Of a DNA stretch of 64,000 nucleotides, positions 31,268 to 41,784 are shown in pieces (within the stretch, counting starts at the first letter, position 1; every line of letters begins with the position of its first letter). The translations under genes were made by a program, and so were the position numbers. The notes under the pieces are model-generated. The model was given only the letters and a program-made list of their open reading frames with translations. It was not told the origin of the DNA and did not search any database. The DNA lies in contig CM055267.1 in NCBI GenBank assembly GCA_029237695.1, positions 8,204,043 through 8,268,042 on the forward strand. The letters run 5' to 3'. The DNA comes from Conchocele bisecta. Lineage: Eukaryota; Mollusca; Bivalvia; Lucinida; Thyasiridae.

Positions 31268-34200
31268 CAAGAGCTGTAGGAGAACAGCATAGCTCGACTA
31301 CGAGGGTTGTCGATGTACACATAGCTTGACAAACAAGGTGGCCGCAGCCTGCATAAAAACCTTAACCAAGGTTGACTAAAAATCTTAACCAAGGGAAATT
31401 AAGTAAGTAATTCAAGGTTAAATGTAGGTCAATGTGGCCGCGGCCTGCATAAAAACCTTAACCAAGGTTGACTAAAAACCTTAACGAAGGGAAATTAAGT
31501 AAGTAATTCAAGGTTAAATGTAGGTCAATGTCAGATATAGGTCAGGGGTTATTGATGTACATCACTTGGAGATGAAGTTTTCCAAGTATGGTTGCTGTAG
31601 GCCCAGGAATATTCCATATACAAGCTTGACTAAAAACCTTAACCAAGGGAAAATAAGAAAGTAATCCAAGGATAAAAGTAGGTCAAGGTCAAATATAGGT
31701 CAGGGATTATTGATGTACATCAGTAGGAGATGAAGTTGTCCAGGAGTATTGCATCTACAAGCTTGACTAAAAACCTTAACCAAGGAGAATTAAGTAAGTA
31801 ATTCAAGAGGAAATGTAGGTCAAGGTCAAATATAGATCAGGGGTTATTGATGTACATCACTATGAGAAAAGGTTGTCCAAGTATGGTGTTAGTATGCACA
31901 ATAGTATTCCATGTACAAGCTTGACTAAAAACCTTAACCAAGGGGAATTAACTAAGTAATTCAAAGTTAAATGTAGGTCAAGGTCAAATATAGGTCAGTG
32001 GTTGTTGATGTACATCACTAGGAGATGAAGTTGTCCAAGTATGGTGGGTGTAGGGCCAGGAATATCCATATACAAGCTAGACTAAAAACCTTAAACAAGG
32101 GGAATTAACTAAGTAATTGAAGAGGAAATGTAGGTCAATGTCAAATATAGATCAGGGGTTATTGATGTACATCCCTATGAGAAAAGGTTGTCCAAGTATG
32201 GTGTCTGTATGCACACTAGTATTCCATGTACAAGCTTGACTAACAAGAGCTGTAGGAGAACAGCATAGCTCGACTACGAGGGTTGTCGATGTACACATAG
32301 CTTGACAAACAAGGTGGCTGCGGCCTGCATAAAAACCTTAACCAAGGTTGACTAAAAAACTTAACCAAGGGAAATTTGAAGTAAGTAATTCAAGGTTAAA
32401 TGTAGGTCAATGACGATATAGGTCAGGGGTTATTGATGTACATCACTAGGAGATGAAGTTTTCCAAGTATGGTTGCTGTAGGCCCAGGAGTATTCCATAT
32501 ACAAGCTTGACTAAAAAACCTTAACCAAGGGAAATAATGTAATGTAATCAAGGATAAAAGTAGGTCAAGGTCAAATATAGGTCAGGGATTATTGATGTAC
32601 ATCATAGGAGATGAAGTTGTCCAAGTATGTTGATGTAGGCCCAGGAGTATTCCATATACAAGCTTGACTATAAACCAGTTAACCTAAGTTAATAAATGGT
32701 TGGAAATGTAGGTGAAGGTAAAATATAGGTCAGGGGTTATTGATGTAAATCCCTATGAGAAAAAGTTAATCCAAGTATGGTGTCTGGATCCACAATAGTA
32801 TTCCATATACAAGCTTGACTAAAAACCTTAACCAGGGGGATTAACTAATTAATTCAAGGTTAAATGTAGGTCAAGGTGAAATATAGGTCAGGGGTTGTTG
32901 ATGTACATCACTAGAGATGAAGGTTGTCCAAGTATGGTGGTGTAGGGCCAGGTATCCTATCCTTATACTTAAGGCTTGACTAAAAAACCTTAACCAAGAG
33001 AATTAACTAAGTTAATTAAGAAGGTTAAATGTAGGTGAAGGTCAAATATAGCAGGGTTGTTGATGCTATGGGGCACTTAGGAGATGAAGTTGTCCAATAC
33101 ATGGTTGGGTAGGGCCAGAATATTCCATACAAGTTACAAAAACCTTAACCGAAGTAATAAGAGGAAATGGTGAAGGCAAATAGAATCAGTATGTGTACAT
33201 CCCTAGAGTTGTCCAAGATGGTGTCTAATGCACAATAGTATTCCATGTACAAGCTTGAGTAAAAACCTTAACCAAGGTTGACTAAAAACCTTAACCAAGG
33301 TGACTTAAGTAAGTAATTGAAGAGGAAATATAGGTCAAGGTGAAATATATATCAGGCGTTGTTGATGTACATCACTAGGAGATAAAGTTGTCCAAGTATG
33401 GTGGGTGTAGGGCCAGTCCAGTAGTATTCCATATACAAGCTTGACTAAAAACCTTAACCAAGGGAACTAGAAATGGACGCTTGTCGACAAGCGCATGTGT
33501 ATCCCCCTCCCCAGATACACAAGTAGTTTGAAAAAAGGGTGTTCGAGTTATGCTCCGGAGACAAAATCAGTGACGGAAAAACAAAGGGAGATAACTAAAG
33601 AATTAGTGATGCAAGAGTTGTCATTCTTGCGGGACACACCTTTAGGGTCGTGGTCTATGCATGTGTGAAGTTTCATGTAAATATTCCAAAGGGTGTTCGA
33701 GTTATGCTCCAGACACGAAATCAGTGCACGAAACAACAAAGGGAGATAACTAAGAAATTAACGATGCAAGAGTTGTCATCTTACGTGCGACACACCTTTG
33801 GGTCGTCTTCTATGCATGTGTGAAGTTTAATAAACTAGAAAATGTGTTCATAGAACACGGATGTCCCACATATCGCTTTGATAATAAATGAGGCCAAATT
33901 GCAAGTCAAAATTTTCTTTTACTGAGCGTTAAAGTTTTTGAAGCACCAACAGACGTATTGTGAGGACCTTTGAGCATGCATATATGAAAAGAAGCTTGAG
34001 TGAAAGAAAAGAAAAATTATATTTACCTGACATTAAAGTTTTTGAAGCACCAAGTAGTGACCTTGACCCTGGGATTGGGGGGGCAGGACGAACGTGGATT
34101 TGGCACAGGGCGGTAGACCATTAGAGCCATTGCATATGATATGAAGCTGAATGCGTAAAGAAAAGAAAAATTATGAAATATTTACCTGAAGCATTAAAGA

Positions 34201-37200
34201 TCCACCAAAGTATGTAAACCTTGACAGGGATTGGCGGGGGCAGGGACGAACGTTGGATGGCAAGCGGAGTATTTACCATTGAGCAATGCGTTATGAAATA
34301 GAAGATGATCATGAAAGAAAACAGAAATTATAAGTATACCGAGCGTTAAAGTTTTTTGAAGCCTTATAAGTATTGACCCTGGGCTTGGCGGGGGCAGGAC
34401 GAACATGGATTTGGCACAGGGCGGTAGACGACCATTAGAGCAACGCGTATATGAAATATGAAGTTGATCCGTGAATGGAAATAAAAATTATAAGATATTT
34501 ACCTGAGCGTTAAAGTTTTTGAAGCACCAAGTATGTGACCTTGACCCTGGGATTGGTGAGGCAGGACGAACGTGGATTTGGCACAGGGCGGTAGAGGACC
34601 ATTAGAGCAATGCGTATATGAAATATGAAGATGATCCATGATCCATGAAAGAAAACAGAAAGTAATAAGATATTTACCCAAGCGTTAATGTTTTTGAAGC
34701 ACTAAGTATGTGACCTTGACCCTGGGCTTGACGGGGCAGAACGAACGTGGATTTGGCACAGGGCGGTAGAGGACCATTAGAGCAATGCGTATATGCGTGT
34801 TCGAGTTATGCTCTGGATACAAAATCAGAGCACGAAACAACAAAGGGAGATAAGTAAACAAGAATTCCTGCGGAAATCAGATGCCTCGCCTTGTCCCGCC
34901 TTGACCTCGAGCCTGGGCCCGAAAGCAATTTTCACTGGCCCGAACATATTATACAATTATTGACTAGTGAACCATAGAATATCAGATTATATTCTATGGC
35001 TCACTAGTCAATAATTGTTTTATTATATGATATTAGTCTGTATATAGCACTTACGACCTTATGCTACTAGACAAAAATTGAAAAAGAATTTGAAAAAAAA
35101 AATGAAAAAAAAAAAATGGAAAAAAAGTTTAAAAATTAAAAATAAAATGCTTGCTACTGGAGCCCAGAATTTTTTTTAATAGTCCTATATTTATCTACAT
35201 ATATTCGCACAGGTCCACATAATGCCACAAATATTTTCAACACAGTTTACGGAAATGTAATATAATCATTTACCTGTATATTACCTGCAAGTGGTCAGTG
35301 GTCAGTTGCACATGCTAGCACATGCACAGGTGAATAGTCTGTATATAGCACTTACGACCTTATGCTACTGGACAAAAATTGAAAAATAATTTGAAAAAAA
35401 AAATTAAAAAAAAAGTTTAAAAATAATAATGCTTGCTACTGGAGCCCAGATTTTTTTTCCAGTCAAAGTGAAAAATAATTTGAAGAAAAAAAATAAAAAA
35501 TGAAAAAAAAAAATGAAAAAAAAAAAAAAAAAAAAAAAATGACAAATAAAAGTTTAAAAATAATAATGCTTGCTATTGGAGACCAGATTTTTTTTTAATA
35601 GTCCTATATTTATCTACATATATCTGCAGAGGTCCACATAATGCCATATTTTTCATTTTCACACTACCCAATGTAGTGATTTACCTGTATAAATTACCTG
35701 GTCAGCAGTGGTCAAGCACTGGACATCTGCACATGCTAGCCCATGCTTAGCACAATGGTTTCTCCCAGTTTCTATTGTTCTCTCTACAGGTAAGGTGTAC
35801 AGAGCACACGAGAAAAGGTCTACAGAGCAGACGAGAGATTCAGGTCTTCACGCATTATTGTCCCAGAAAATTTGTAGAGTGGCGCAAAACAAAAAAGGGA
35901 GATAACTGAAAAACATTAGCTACGCAAGAGTTGTCATTCTTGTGGCGACAACAAACCTCTGTCGTTGTCTTACACACCTCTGTGGTCGTGTCATGCATGT
36001 GTGAAGTTTCATGAAAATATTCCAAAGGGTGGTCGAGTTATGCTCCGGACAGGAAATCAGTGAGCAGCGAAAACAAAAAAGGGAGATAACTCAAAATTGC
36101 TGCAAGAGTTGTCATTCTTGCACGACACTTCGTTTTGTCAATTGAAGTGTTAAGTTTCATAAAAATATTCCAAAGGGTGGTCGAGTTATGGTCAATCAGT
36201 GCGCGAAACAAAAAGGGAGTAACTAAAAAATTAGCTATGCAAGAGCTGTCATTCTTGTGCGCGACACACCTTCGGGTCGTGGTCTATGCATGTGTAAGTT
36301 TCATGAAAATATTCGAAAGGGTGGTGGAGTTATGCTGGACACGAAATCATGCGAGAAACAAAAAAGGGATAACTCAAAAAATGACTAGCAAGAGCTCATT
36401 CGTGCGCGACACACCTTGGGTCGTGTCTCCATGCATGTGAAGTTTCATGAAAATCCAAAGGGTGTTCGAGTTAGCGGCCGGACAAGAATGTCTGCCGGAC
36501 GCGGACCGCGGACGCGGACCGCGGACGCGGACGCGGCGCGCTGTCAAATCCATAGTATCCCCCGACGGAGTCCGGGGGATACAATTAACCAAGGGGAATT
36601 AACTAAGTAATTCAAGAGGAAATGTAGGCCAAGGTCAAATGTAGGCCAAGGTCAAATATAGATCAAGGGTTATTGATGTACATCCCTATGAGAAAAAGTT
36701 GTCCAAGTATGGTGGGTGTAGGGCCAGGAGTATTCCATATACAAGCTTGACTAAAAACCTAAACCAAAGAGAATTGAATTAACTAAGTAATTCAAGAGGA
36801 TGTAGTCAAGGTAAAATGTAGTCCAAGGTCAAACTTATAGATTAAGTAATTGATGACAAGTCAAATGATGTACATCCCTAGGAGATGAAGTTGTCCTAGT
36901 ATGATGGGTGTAGGGCCAGGAGTATTCCATATACAAGCTTGACTAAAAACCTTAACCAAGGGGAATTAACTAAGTAATTCAAGAGGAAATGTAGGTCAAG
37001 GTCAAATATAGATCAGGGAGTATTGATGTACATCATCTCCACCTCACTAGGAGATGAAGTTGTCCAAGTATGGTGGGTGTAGGGCCAGTAGTATTCCATA
37101 TACAAGCTTGACTAAAAACCTTAACCAAGGGGAATTAAGCAAGGGGAATTAAGTAAGTAATTCAAGAGGAAATGTAGGTCAAGGTCACATATAGATCAGG

Positions 37201-39187
37201 GGTTATTGATGTACATCGCTATGAGAAAACGTTGTCCAAGTATGGTGTCTGTATGCACAATAGTATTCCATGTAGAAAGCTTGACTAAAAACCTTAACCA
37301 AGGTTGACTAAAGACCTTAACCAAGGGGAATTAACTAAGTAATTCAAGGTTAAATGTAGGTCAAAGTCAAATATAGGTCAGGGGTTGTTGTTATGTACAT
37401 CACTAGGAGATAAAGATTGTCCAAGTATGGTTGGTGTAGGGCCAGGAGTATTCCATCTACAAGCTTGACTAAAAACCTTAACCAAAGAGAATTGACTAAG
37501 TAATTCAAGAGGAAATGTAGGTCAAGGTCAAATGTAGGTCAAGGTCAAATATAGATCAAGGGTTATTGATGTACATCCCTAGGAGATGAAGTTATCCAAG
37601 TATGGTTGGTGTAGGGCCAGGAGTATTCCATATACAAGCTTGACTTGGTTATCCAAGTATGGTGGTGGTAGGGCCAGGATCATATACAAGGCTTGACTAA
37701 AAACATTAACCAAGGGGAATTAACTAAGTAATTCAAGAGGAAATGTAGGTGAAGGTCAAATATAGATCAGGGGTTATTGATGTACATCACTAGGAGATAA
37801 AGTTGTCCAAGTATGGTGGGTGTAGGGCCAGTAGTATTCCATATACAAGGTTGACTAAAAACCTTAACCAAGGCGTGACGGTGACGCCGACGCCGACGCC
37901 GACGCCGACGCCAACGCCGGGGTGACAACATAAGCTCTACTTATTCTTCGAATAGTCGAGCTAAAAACCTTAACCAAGGGGAATTAACTATGTAATTCAA
38001 GGTTAAATGTAGGTCAAGGTCAAATATAGGTCAGGGGTTGTTGATGTATAGCACTAGGAGATGAAGTTGTTCAAGTATGGTGGGTGTAGGGCCAGGAGTA
38101 TTCCATATACAAGCTTGACTAAAAACATTAACCAAGGGGAATTAACTAAGTAATTCAAGAGGAAATGTAGGTGAAGGTCAAATATAGATCAGGGGTTATT
38201 GATGTACATCACTAGGAGATAAAGTTGTCCAAGTATGGTGGGTGTAGGGCCAGTAGTATTCCATATACAAGGTTGACTAAAAACCTTAACCAAGGCGTGA
38301 CGGTGACGCCGACGCCGACGCCGACGCCGGGGTGACAACATAAGCTCTACTTATTCTTCGAATAGTCGAGCTAAAAACCTTAACCAAGGTTAACTAAAAA
38401 CCTTAACCAAGGGGAATTAACTATGTAATTCAAGGTTAAATGTAGGTCAAGGTCAAATATAGGTCAGGGGTTGTTGATGTATAGCACTAGGAGATGAAGT
38501 TGTTCAAGTATGGTGGGTGTAGGGCCAGGAGTATTCCATATACAAGCTTGACTAAAAACCTTAACCAATGGGAATTAAGTAAGTAATTCAAGAGGAAATG
38601 TGGTCAAGTCATTGTATAGACCGTATGATACAATGATCAAGGTATTGATGGTACAAAAAGGGGTTATAAGAATTCAAAAGGGGTAAATTATGATGTACAT
38701 CCCCTATGAGAAAAGGTTGTCCAAGTATGGTGTCTGTATGCACAATAGTATTCCATGTACAAGCTGACTAAAAACCTTAACCAAGGTTGACTAAAAACCT
38801 TAACCAAGGGGAATTAAGTAAGTAATTCAAGAGGAAATGTAGTCAAGGTCAAATATAGATCAGGTGAAATGTTCGCTATGTGAAAAGGTTTGTCCAAGTA
38901 TGGTGTCTGAGACAATATATTCATGCTTGGACTTACCGTAACCAAGGTTATGACTACTTAACCAGGGGAATTAACTAGTAATTCAAGAGGGAAATGTAGG
39001 TCAAATATAGCAGCGTATTGATGACAATCACGTGATGAAGTTGTGCAAGTAGGGTGGTGGGTGTCCAGTAGTATTCCATATACACGGTTGACTAAAAACC
39101 TTAACCAAGGCGTGACGGTGACGCCGACGCCGACGCCGGGGTGACAACAGAAGCTCTACTTATTCTTCGAATAGTCGAGCTAAAAAC
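31267..39187 (+). mobile_element. 8-kb compound insertion of ~158-bp core repeats
   Basis: Starts AACAAGAGCTGTAGGAGAAC...AGCTCGACTA. The left end is repeated at ~32,243. The body is dozens of ~158-bp units (AAAACCTTAACCAAGG, TAAGTAATTCAAG, TATAGGTCAGGGGTT, TGATGTACATC, TTGTCCAAGTATGGT). Three right ends (about 37,875-37,962, 38,295-38,373 and 39,110-39,187) each have a (GACGCC)n tract and GCTCTACTTATTCTTCGAAT...AGTCGAGC. It is a compound of several elements, with a pearl element nested at 33,468. Stretches near 33,050-33,230 and 38,580-39,060 are full of indels. It splits the Polinton. Confidence 0.8.
33468..36588 (+). mobile_element. Nested pearl-like element, relative of 2,284-5,159
   Basis: Same ends (CTAGAAATGGACGC; TCCGGGGGATACAA) and same internal order: core repeats, ~165-bp satellite, A-rich blocks, core repeats, GGACGC tract and terminal hairpin. 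Again the insertion point is AA|TT with no duplication: flanks ...AAGGGAA and TTAACCAAGG join to a normal host repeat. 33,930-34,400 and 35,890-36,500 have many small indels relative to the other copy. Confidence 0.85.
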
Positions 39188-39237
39188 CCAAAAAGACAGG
39201 CAGCTGGGCGGGCGGCGGCTGCCACCTGAAAAGTTAA

Positions 39238-39532
39238 ACAAGATAAAATACTCGCCGAGCTTCGAGAAACTAAACAGTCGTTGCAATCGGGAACGGAGAC
39301 AGCAAAACATCTGAAGACAGCTACAACACCCCCAATTCACGAATTGGAAGCACAATCCCCGATTGAACCCCAAACCCCCAATTCACGAATTGGAGTTGTG
39401 TTGTTGGTGGTGGTCTGGCAGTTGTTGGTGCCCTGTGTGTGTGGAAATACCCCCTATTACACCAATCCTTATCGGAAAAACAACCCCCATCAATTCATCC
39501 AATCTCGATTGGATTGGATGCGCCCTATTTAA
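39238..39532 (+). pseudogene. 5'-truncated small ORF with hydrophobic segment
   Basis: Open from the insertion edge: DKILAELRETKQSLQSGTE (helical), then palindrome-encoded PIHELEAQ/PNSRIG, a hydrophobic IGVVLLVVVWQLLVP segment, Tyr/Asn-rich YYTNPYRKNN and palindrome-encoded IQSRLDWMRPI before TAA. No ATG before 39,281. Probably the C-terminal part of a membrane-anchored Polinton protein cut by the 8-kb insertion. Confidence 0.45.
39332..39512. repeat. Cluster of three CCAAT-ATTGG hairpins
   Basis: CCAATTCACGAATTGG at 39,332-39,347 and 39,378-39,393 (identical to 28,379) and CCAATCTCGATTGG at 39,499-39,512. Confidence 0.8.
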
Positions 39533-39579
39533 ACATTGATAGCGATCCCTTTTATATGCAATAATTATAATTATCAACA

Positions 39580-39813
39580 ATGGCTGAAAACGATGGTAAA
39601 ATGATAGTGAATGCACATTATAACGGCGTGGTGATATCGGGTTTAAGTATCGGGTATGCTCGACTATCAAAGATGGTCTTCGGAGGGCCCTCTCCCAAAT
39701 TGCACTTTACTGTGAGAGACGTAGGGTTCGTGGCCGGAGATATAATGGTCGCAACTGCGACTCGAGATTATCTAATTAAAGCCGGAATTCTACCCTCTAA
39801 TATATGGAAATAA
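39580..39813 (+). CDS. Small conserved Polinton protein (77 aa)
   Basis: Intact frame MAENDGKMIVNAHYNGVVIS...FGGPSPKLHFTVRDVGFVAG...DYLIKAGILPSNIWK. Beta-rich first half, one moderately hydrophobic helix. A recurrent small ORF in Polinton-type elements; role unknown. The leader has AATTATCAACA directly before the ATG, resembling the leader of the coiled-coil gene at 26,266. The stop codon TAA overlaps the next ATG (TAATG). Confidence 0.65.
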   Translation: MAENDGKMIVNAHYNGVVISGLSIGYARLSKMVFGGPSPKLHFTVRDVGFVAGDIMVATATRDYLIKAGILPSNIWK

Positions 39814-40247
39814 TGGCTTCGATCGGAATAATGATAGGTGGTGCGCTTGTAAACGCATTGGCGTTCAGCGGTAGCAACTTCATATTCTCGAAAATGAGAA
39901 GCTCGAACGTGGATGAGGAGCGCAAGCGTCAAGATTTAGCTGTAGAACAACTCAATAGCGCAAAGGAAGCATGGTCGAAAAAACGAACCGCCCATCTGGA
40001 CTGGGTCAACGAAGAGCTTCGCCGCGAGAATCACGCCGCGCAAACTTTCCAGAACGTTAAAGAAGCCAACCGCGAGTACACGCTGGCATATCCACAGAAA
40101 AGTCTCGCGCCGCTGGATCGCGAGCCCCAACTTTCAGATTTCTATGTACCGTCAGAGGCCCAAAAACACCGCGAGATCGCGTTCATCGTCGTGGGAATGG
40201 GTGTGGTGGGTTTCGTCGGCTACAATATTCAATTGAGATTGAAATAA
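39813..40247 (+). CDS. Membrane-associated conserved Polinton protein (144 aa)
   Basis: Start at 39,813 (MASIGIMIGGALVNAL), overlapping the previous stop; an ATG three codons upstream is less likely. An N-terminal hydrophobic Gly-rich segment, a charged coiled-coil middle (DEERKRQDLAVEQL, KKRTAHLDWVNEELRRE), a DFYVPSEAQKHREIAF linker and a C-terminal hydrophobic helix (IVVGMGVVGFVGY). Recurrent family in Polinton-type elements. Two terminal hydrophobic segments suggest a membrane or virion protein. Frame intact; GC-richer than flanking repeats. Confidence 0.7.
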   Translation: MASIGIMIGGALVNALAFSGSNFIFSKMRSSNVDEERKRQDLAVEQLNSAKEAWSKKRTAHLDWVNEELRRENHAAQTFQNVKEANREYTLAYPQKSLAPLDREPQLSDFYVPSEAQKHREIAFIVVGMGVVGFVGYNIQLRLK

Positions 40248-40289
40248 TTATTTAAAAAAAAATTATTTTTATAAATATATATATATAGA

Positions 40290-40442
40290 ATGATGTTAGT
40301 TGACAAACTATATTTTGCTATGATCGATGTAGGCTACACTGCCCTTAAACACCGTATAGCTGGCGCAAAGGATATGATTCGTCTGGCGAGACGTGGTGCG
40401 AGGACGAAAAAGCAGCCACCCTTTTCGCAAAGCGGATGTTAG
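40290..40442 (+). CDS. Small basic Polinton protein (50 aa)
   Basis: MMLVDKLYFAMIDVGYTALK followed by Arg/Lys-rich DMIRLARRGARTKKQPP. An (AT)n/TATA run (40,271-40,288) immediately precedes it. Its basic C-terminus could bind DNA or act as a core peptide, but that is only inference. Frame intact and short. Confidence 0.5.
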   Translation: MMLVDKLYFAMIDVGYTALKHRIAGAKDMIRLARRGARTKKQPPFSQSGC

Positions 40443-40449
40443 ATTCCTC

Positions 40450-40516
40450 CCAATCGAGATTGGATGAATTAGATTCCTCCGAGTTCCTTCAGAACTTAAC
40501 CTCCAATTGTGATTGG
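40450..40516. repeat. Two CCAAT-ATTGG hairpins
   Basis: CCAATCGAGATTGG at 40,450-40,463 and CCAATTGTGATTGG at 40,503-40,516, between the 50-residue gene and the integrase. Confidence 0.8.
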
Positions 40517-40564
40517 GGTTGCAGCGACAATCGCAATTGTACTTCCAACAAAGGTTTATTATTA

Positions 40565-40657
40565 ATGACGCAGTCACCGGACGATCTGGCGAGGGCATGT
40601 TGGAGATTGTCCGATATATTAGAATACTTCGCATACGATGAACACGCGCAAACTTAA
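40565..40657 (+). CDS. Possible 30-residue ORF before integrase
   Basis: ATGACGCAGTCACC... encoding TQSPDDLARACWRLSDILEY to stop at 40,657, overlapping the integrase ATG by 20 bp in another frame. Composition is protein-like but evidence is thin; it may be part of a longer frame from 40,436 that reads through the hairpins. Confidence 0.25.
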   Translation: MTQSPDDLARACWRLSDILEYFAYDEHAQT

Positions 40658-41645
40658 TACCAAACTATCGGTTCGCCCAGCGCGCAAGCTAGCAAACACA
40701 TACTACAGCCCCCGCGGCTACTGGAAGGGACTCGCGGCCATCAAGAACCTCGCCGCGGCGACCAAGGTTTCCGAAAACGCTGTCAAGGAATGGCTCAAGA
40801 AGCAAGTCCTCTGGCAGATCTATTTACCCGCGCCTCACAATATTCCGCGCCCGAAATTCGATGTGCCGATGCCGAAACAAGTTCACCAAGCAGATCTCCT
40901 GTTTCTCCCTCAAGATCGCGTCGGTCGCAAAACGTACAAGTACGCACTGACAGTCGTTGATGTAGCGAGTCGCCACTGGCTATGAAAGAGTCTAAGGAGG
41001 TGGCCGAGGCTCTTTCCCGAATATATAAAAGGAGTCCTCTCAAATGGCCGAATCTTCTCCAGGTCGATCCCGGCTGCGAGTTCATGGGCGCGGTCTCTCA
41101 TCTATTGTCTAAACACAACGTTTCTGTCAGACGCGGCCGCGTCAACATCCACCGAGACCAGGGAATCGTGGAGCGGTTCAATCGAACCCTGGCTGAGAGA
41201 CTGTTCGGTCACCAATATGCCAAAGAGCTTGTATACCCTTATACGCGATCGACGGAGTGGGTGACCAGGCTACCCTCCGTGGTCTCTGCACTGAACGGCG
41301 AGGTGACCAGATTGATCGGTAAGAAACCCGTAGATGCTATCAAGGCAAAAACGGTGTCACACAAACCATCCGCCGTCTCGCGCGGGCGTTGGTTTGGCGG
41401 AGAAACGCCGTGCATTGGATGTTGCCGTCCGGTACCTCTATCAACCGGGAGAGCTCGAAGGTGGCCGCCGACGCACGACTGATCCCGTGTGGTCTCTCAA
41501 TGTATATCATCTAGATCGATCTATTACCAAACCCGATGAGCCCGTGCTCTACTATTTGGATGATGGTCCATCTCGCGGGTTTGTTCGCGAAGAACTTCTT
41601 ATGGTACCTTCTGACACCCTACCCCCCGATCGTCAGAGTCTTTAG
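40638..41645 (+). pseudogene. INT: Polinton integrase (retroviral-type, DD35E), two frameshifts
   Basis: Would insert the element into host DNA. N-terminal helical region (SPRGYWKGLAAIKNLAAATK), then the RNase H-like core: first Asp in HQADLLFLP (~40,893), second in QVDPGCEF (~41,066), Glu in GIVERFNRTL (~41,171); the second Asp and Glu are 35 residues apart. A Tyr-rich C-terminal domain (VRYLYQPGELEGG, YYLDDGPSRGFVREEL) ends at TAG 41,645. All three acidic residues are present. The frame breaks after VDVASR (~40,975, a stop with a short deletion) and again near 41,390-41,400. Convergent with polB, 140 bp apart. Confidence 0.9.
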
Positions 41646-41784
41646 ATTGATTTATTAATAAATCAGTAGAGGTTCTGTATGTATTCCGTCTGATAACACG
41701 CGTCTTTTATCGTAGTACGCCGAGTCCTAATTTTTGTTGACAGTACGTTTTCATAACACCGTCTTTCATTTTAAATCCTCTATT

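Noticed and set aside
40795..41101. Minus-strand frames inside the integrase
   Set aside because: Shadow frames; the + strand carries all three DDE residues and family-typical blocks.
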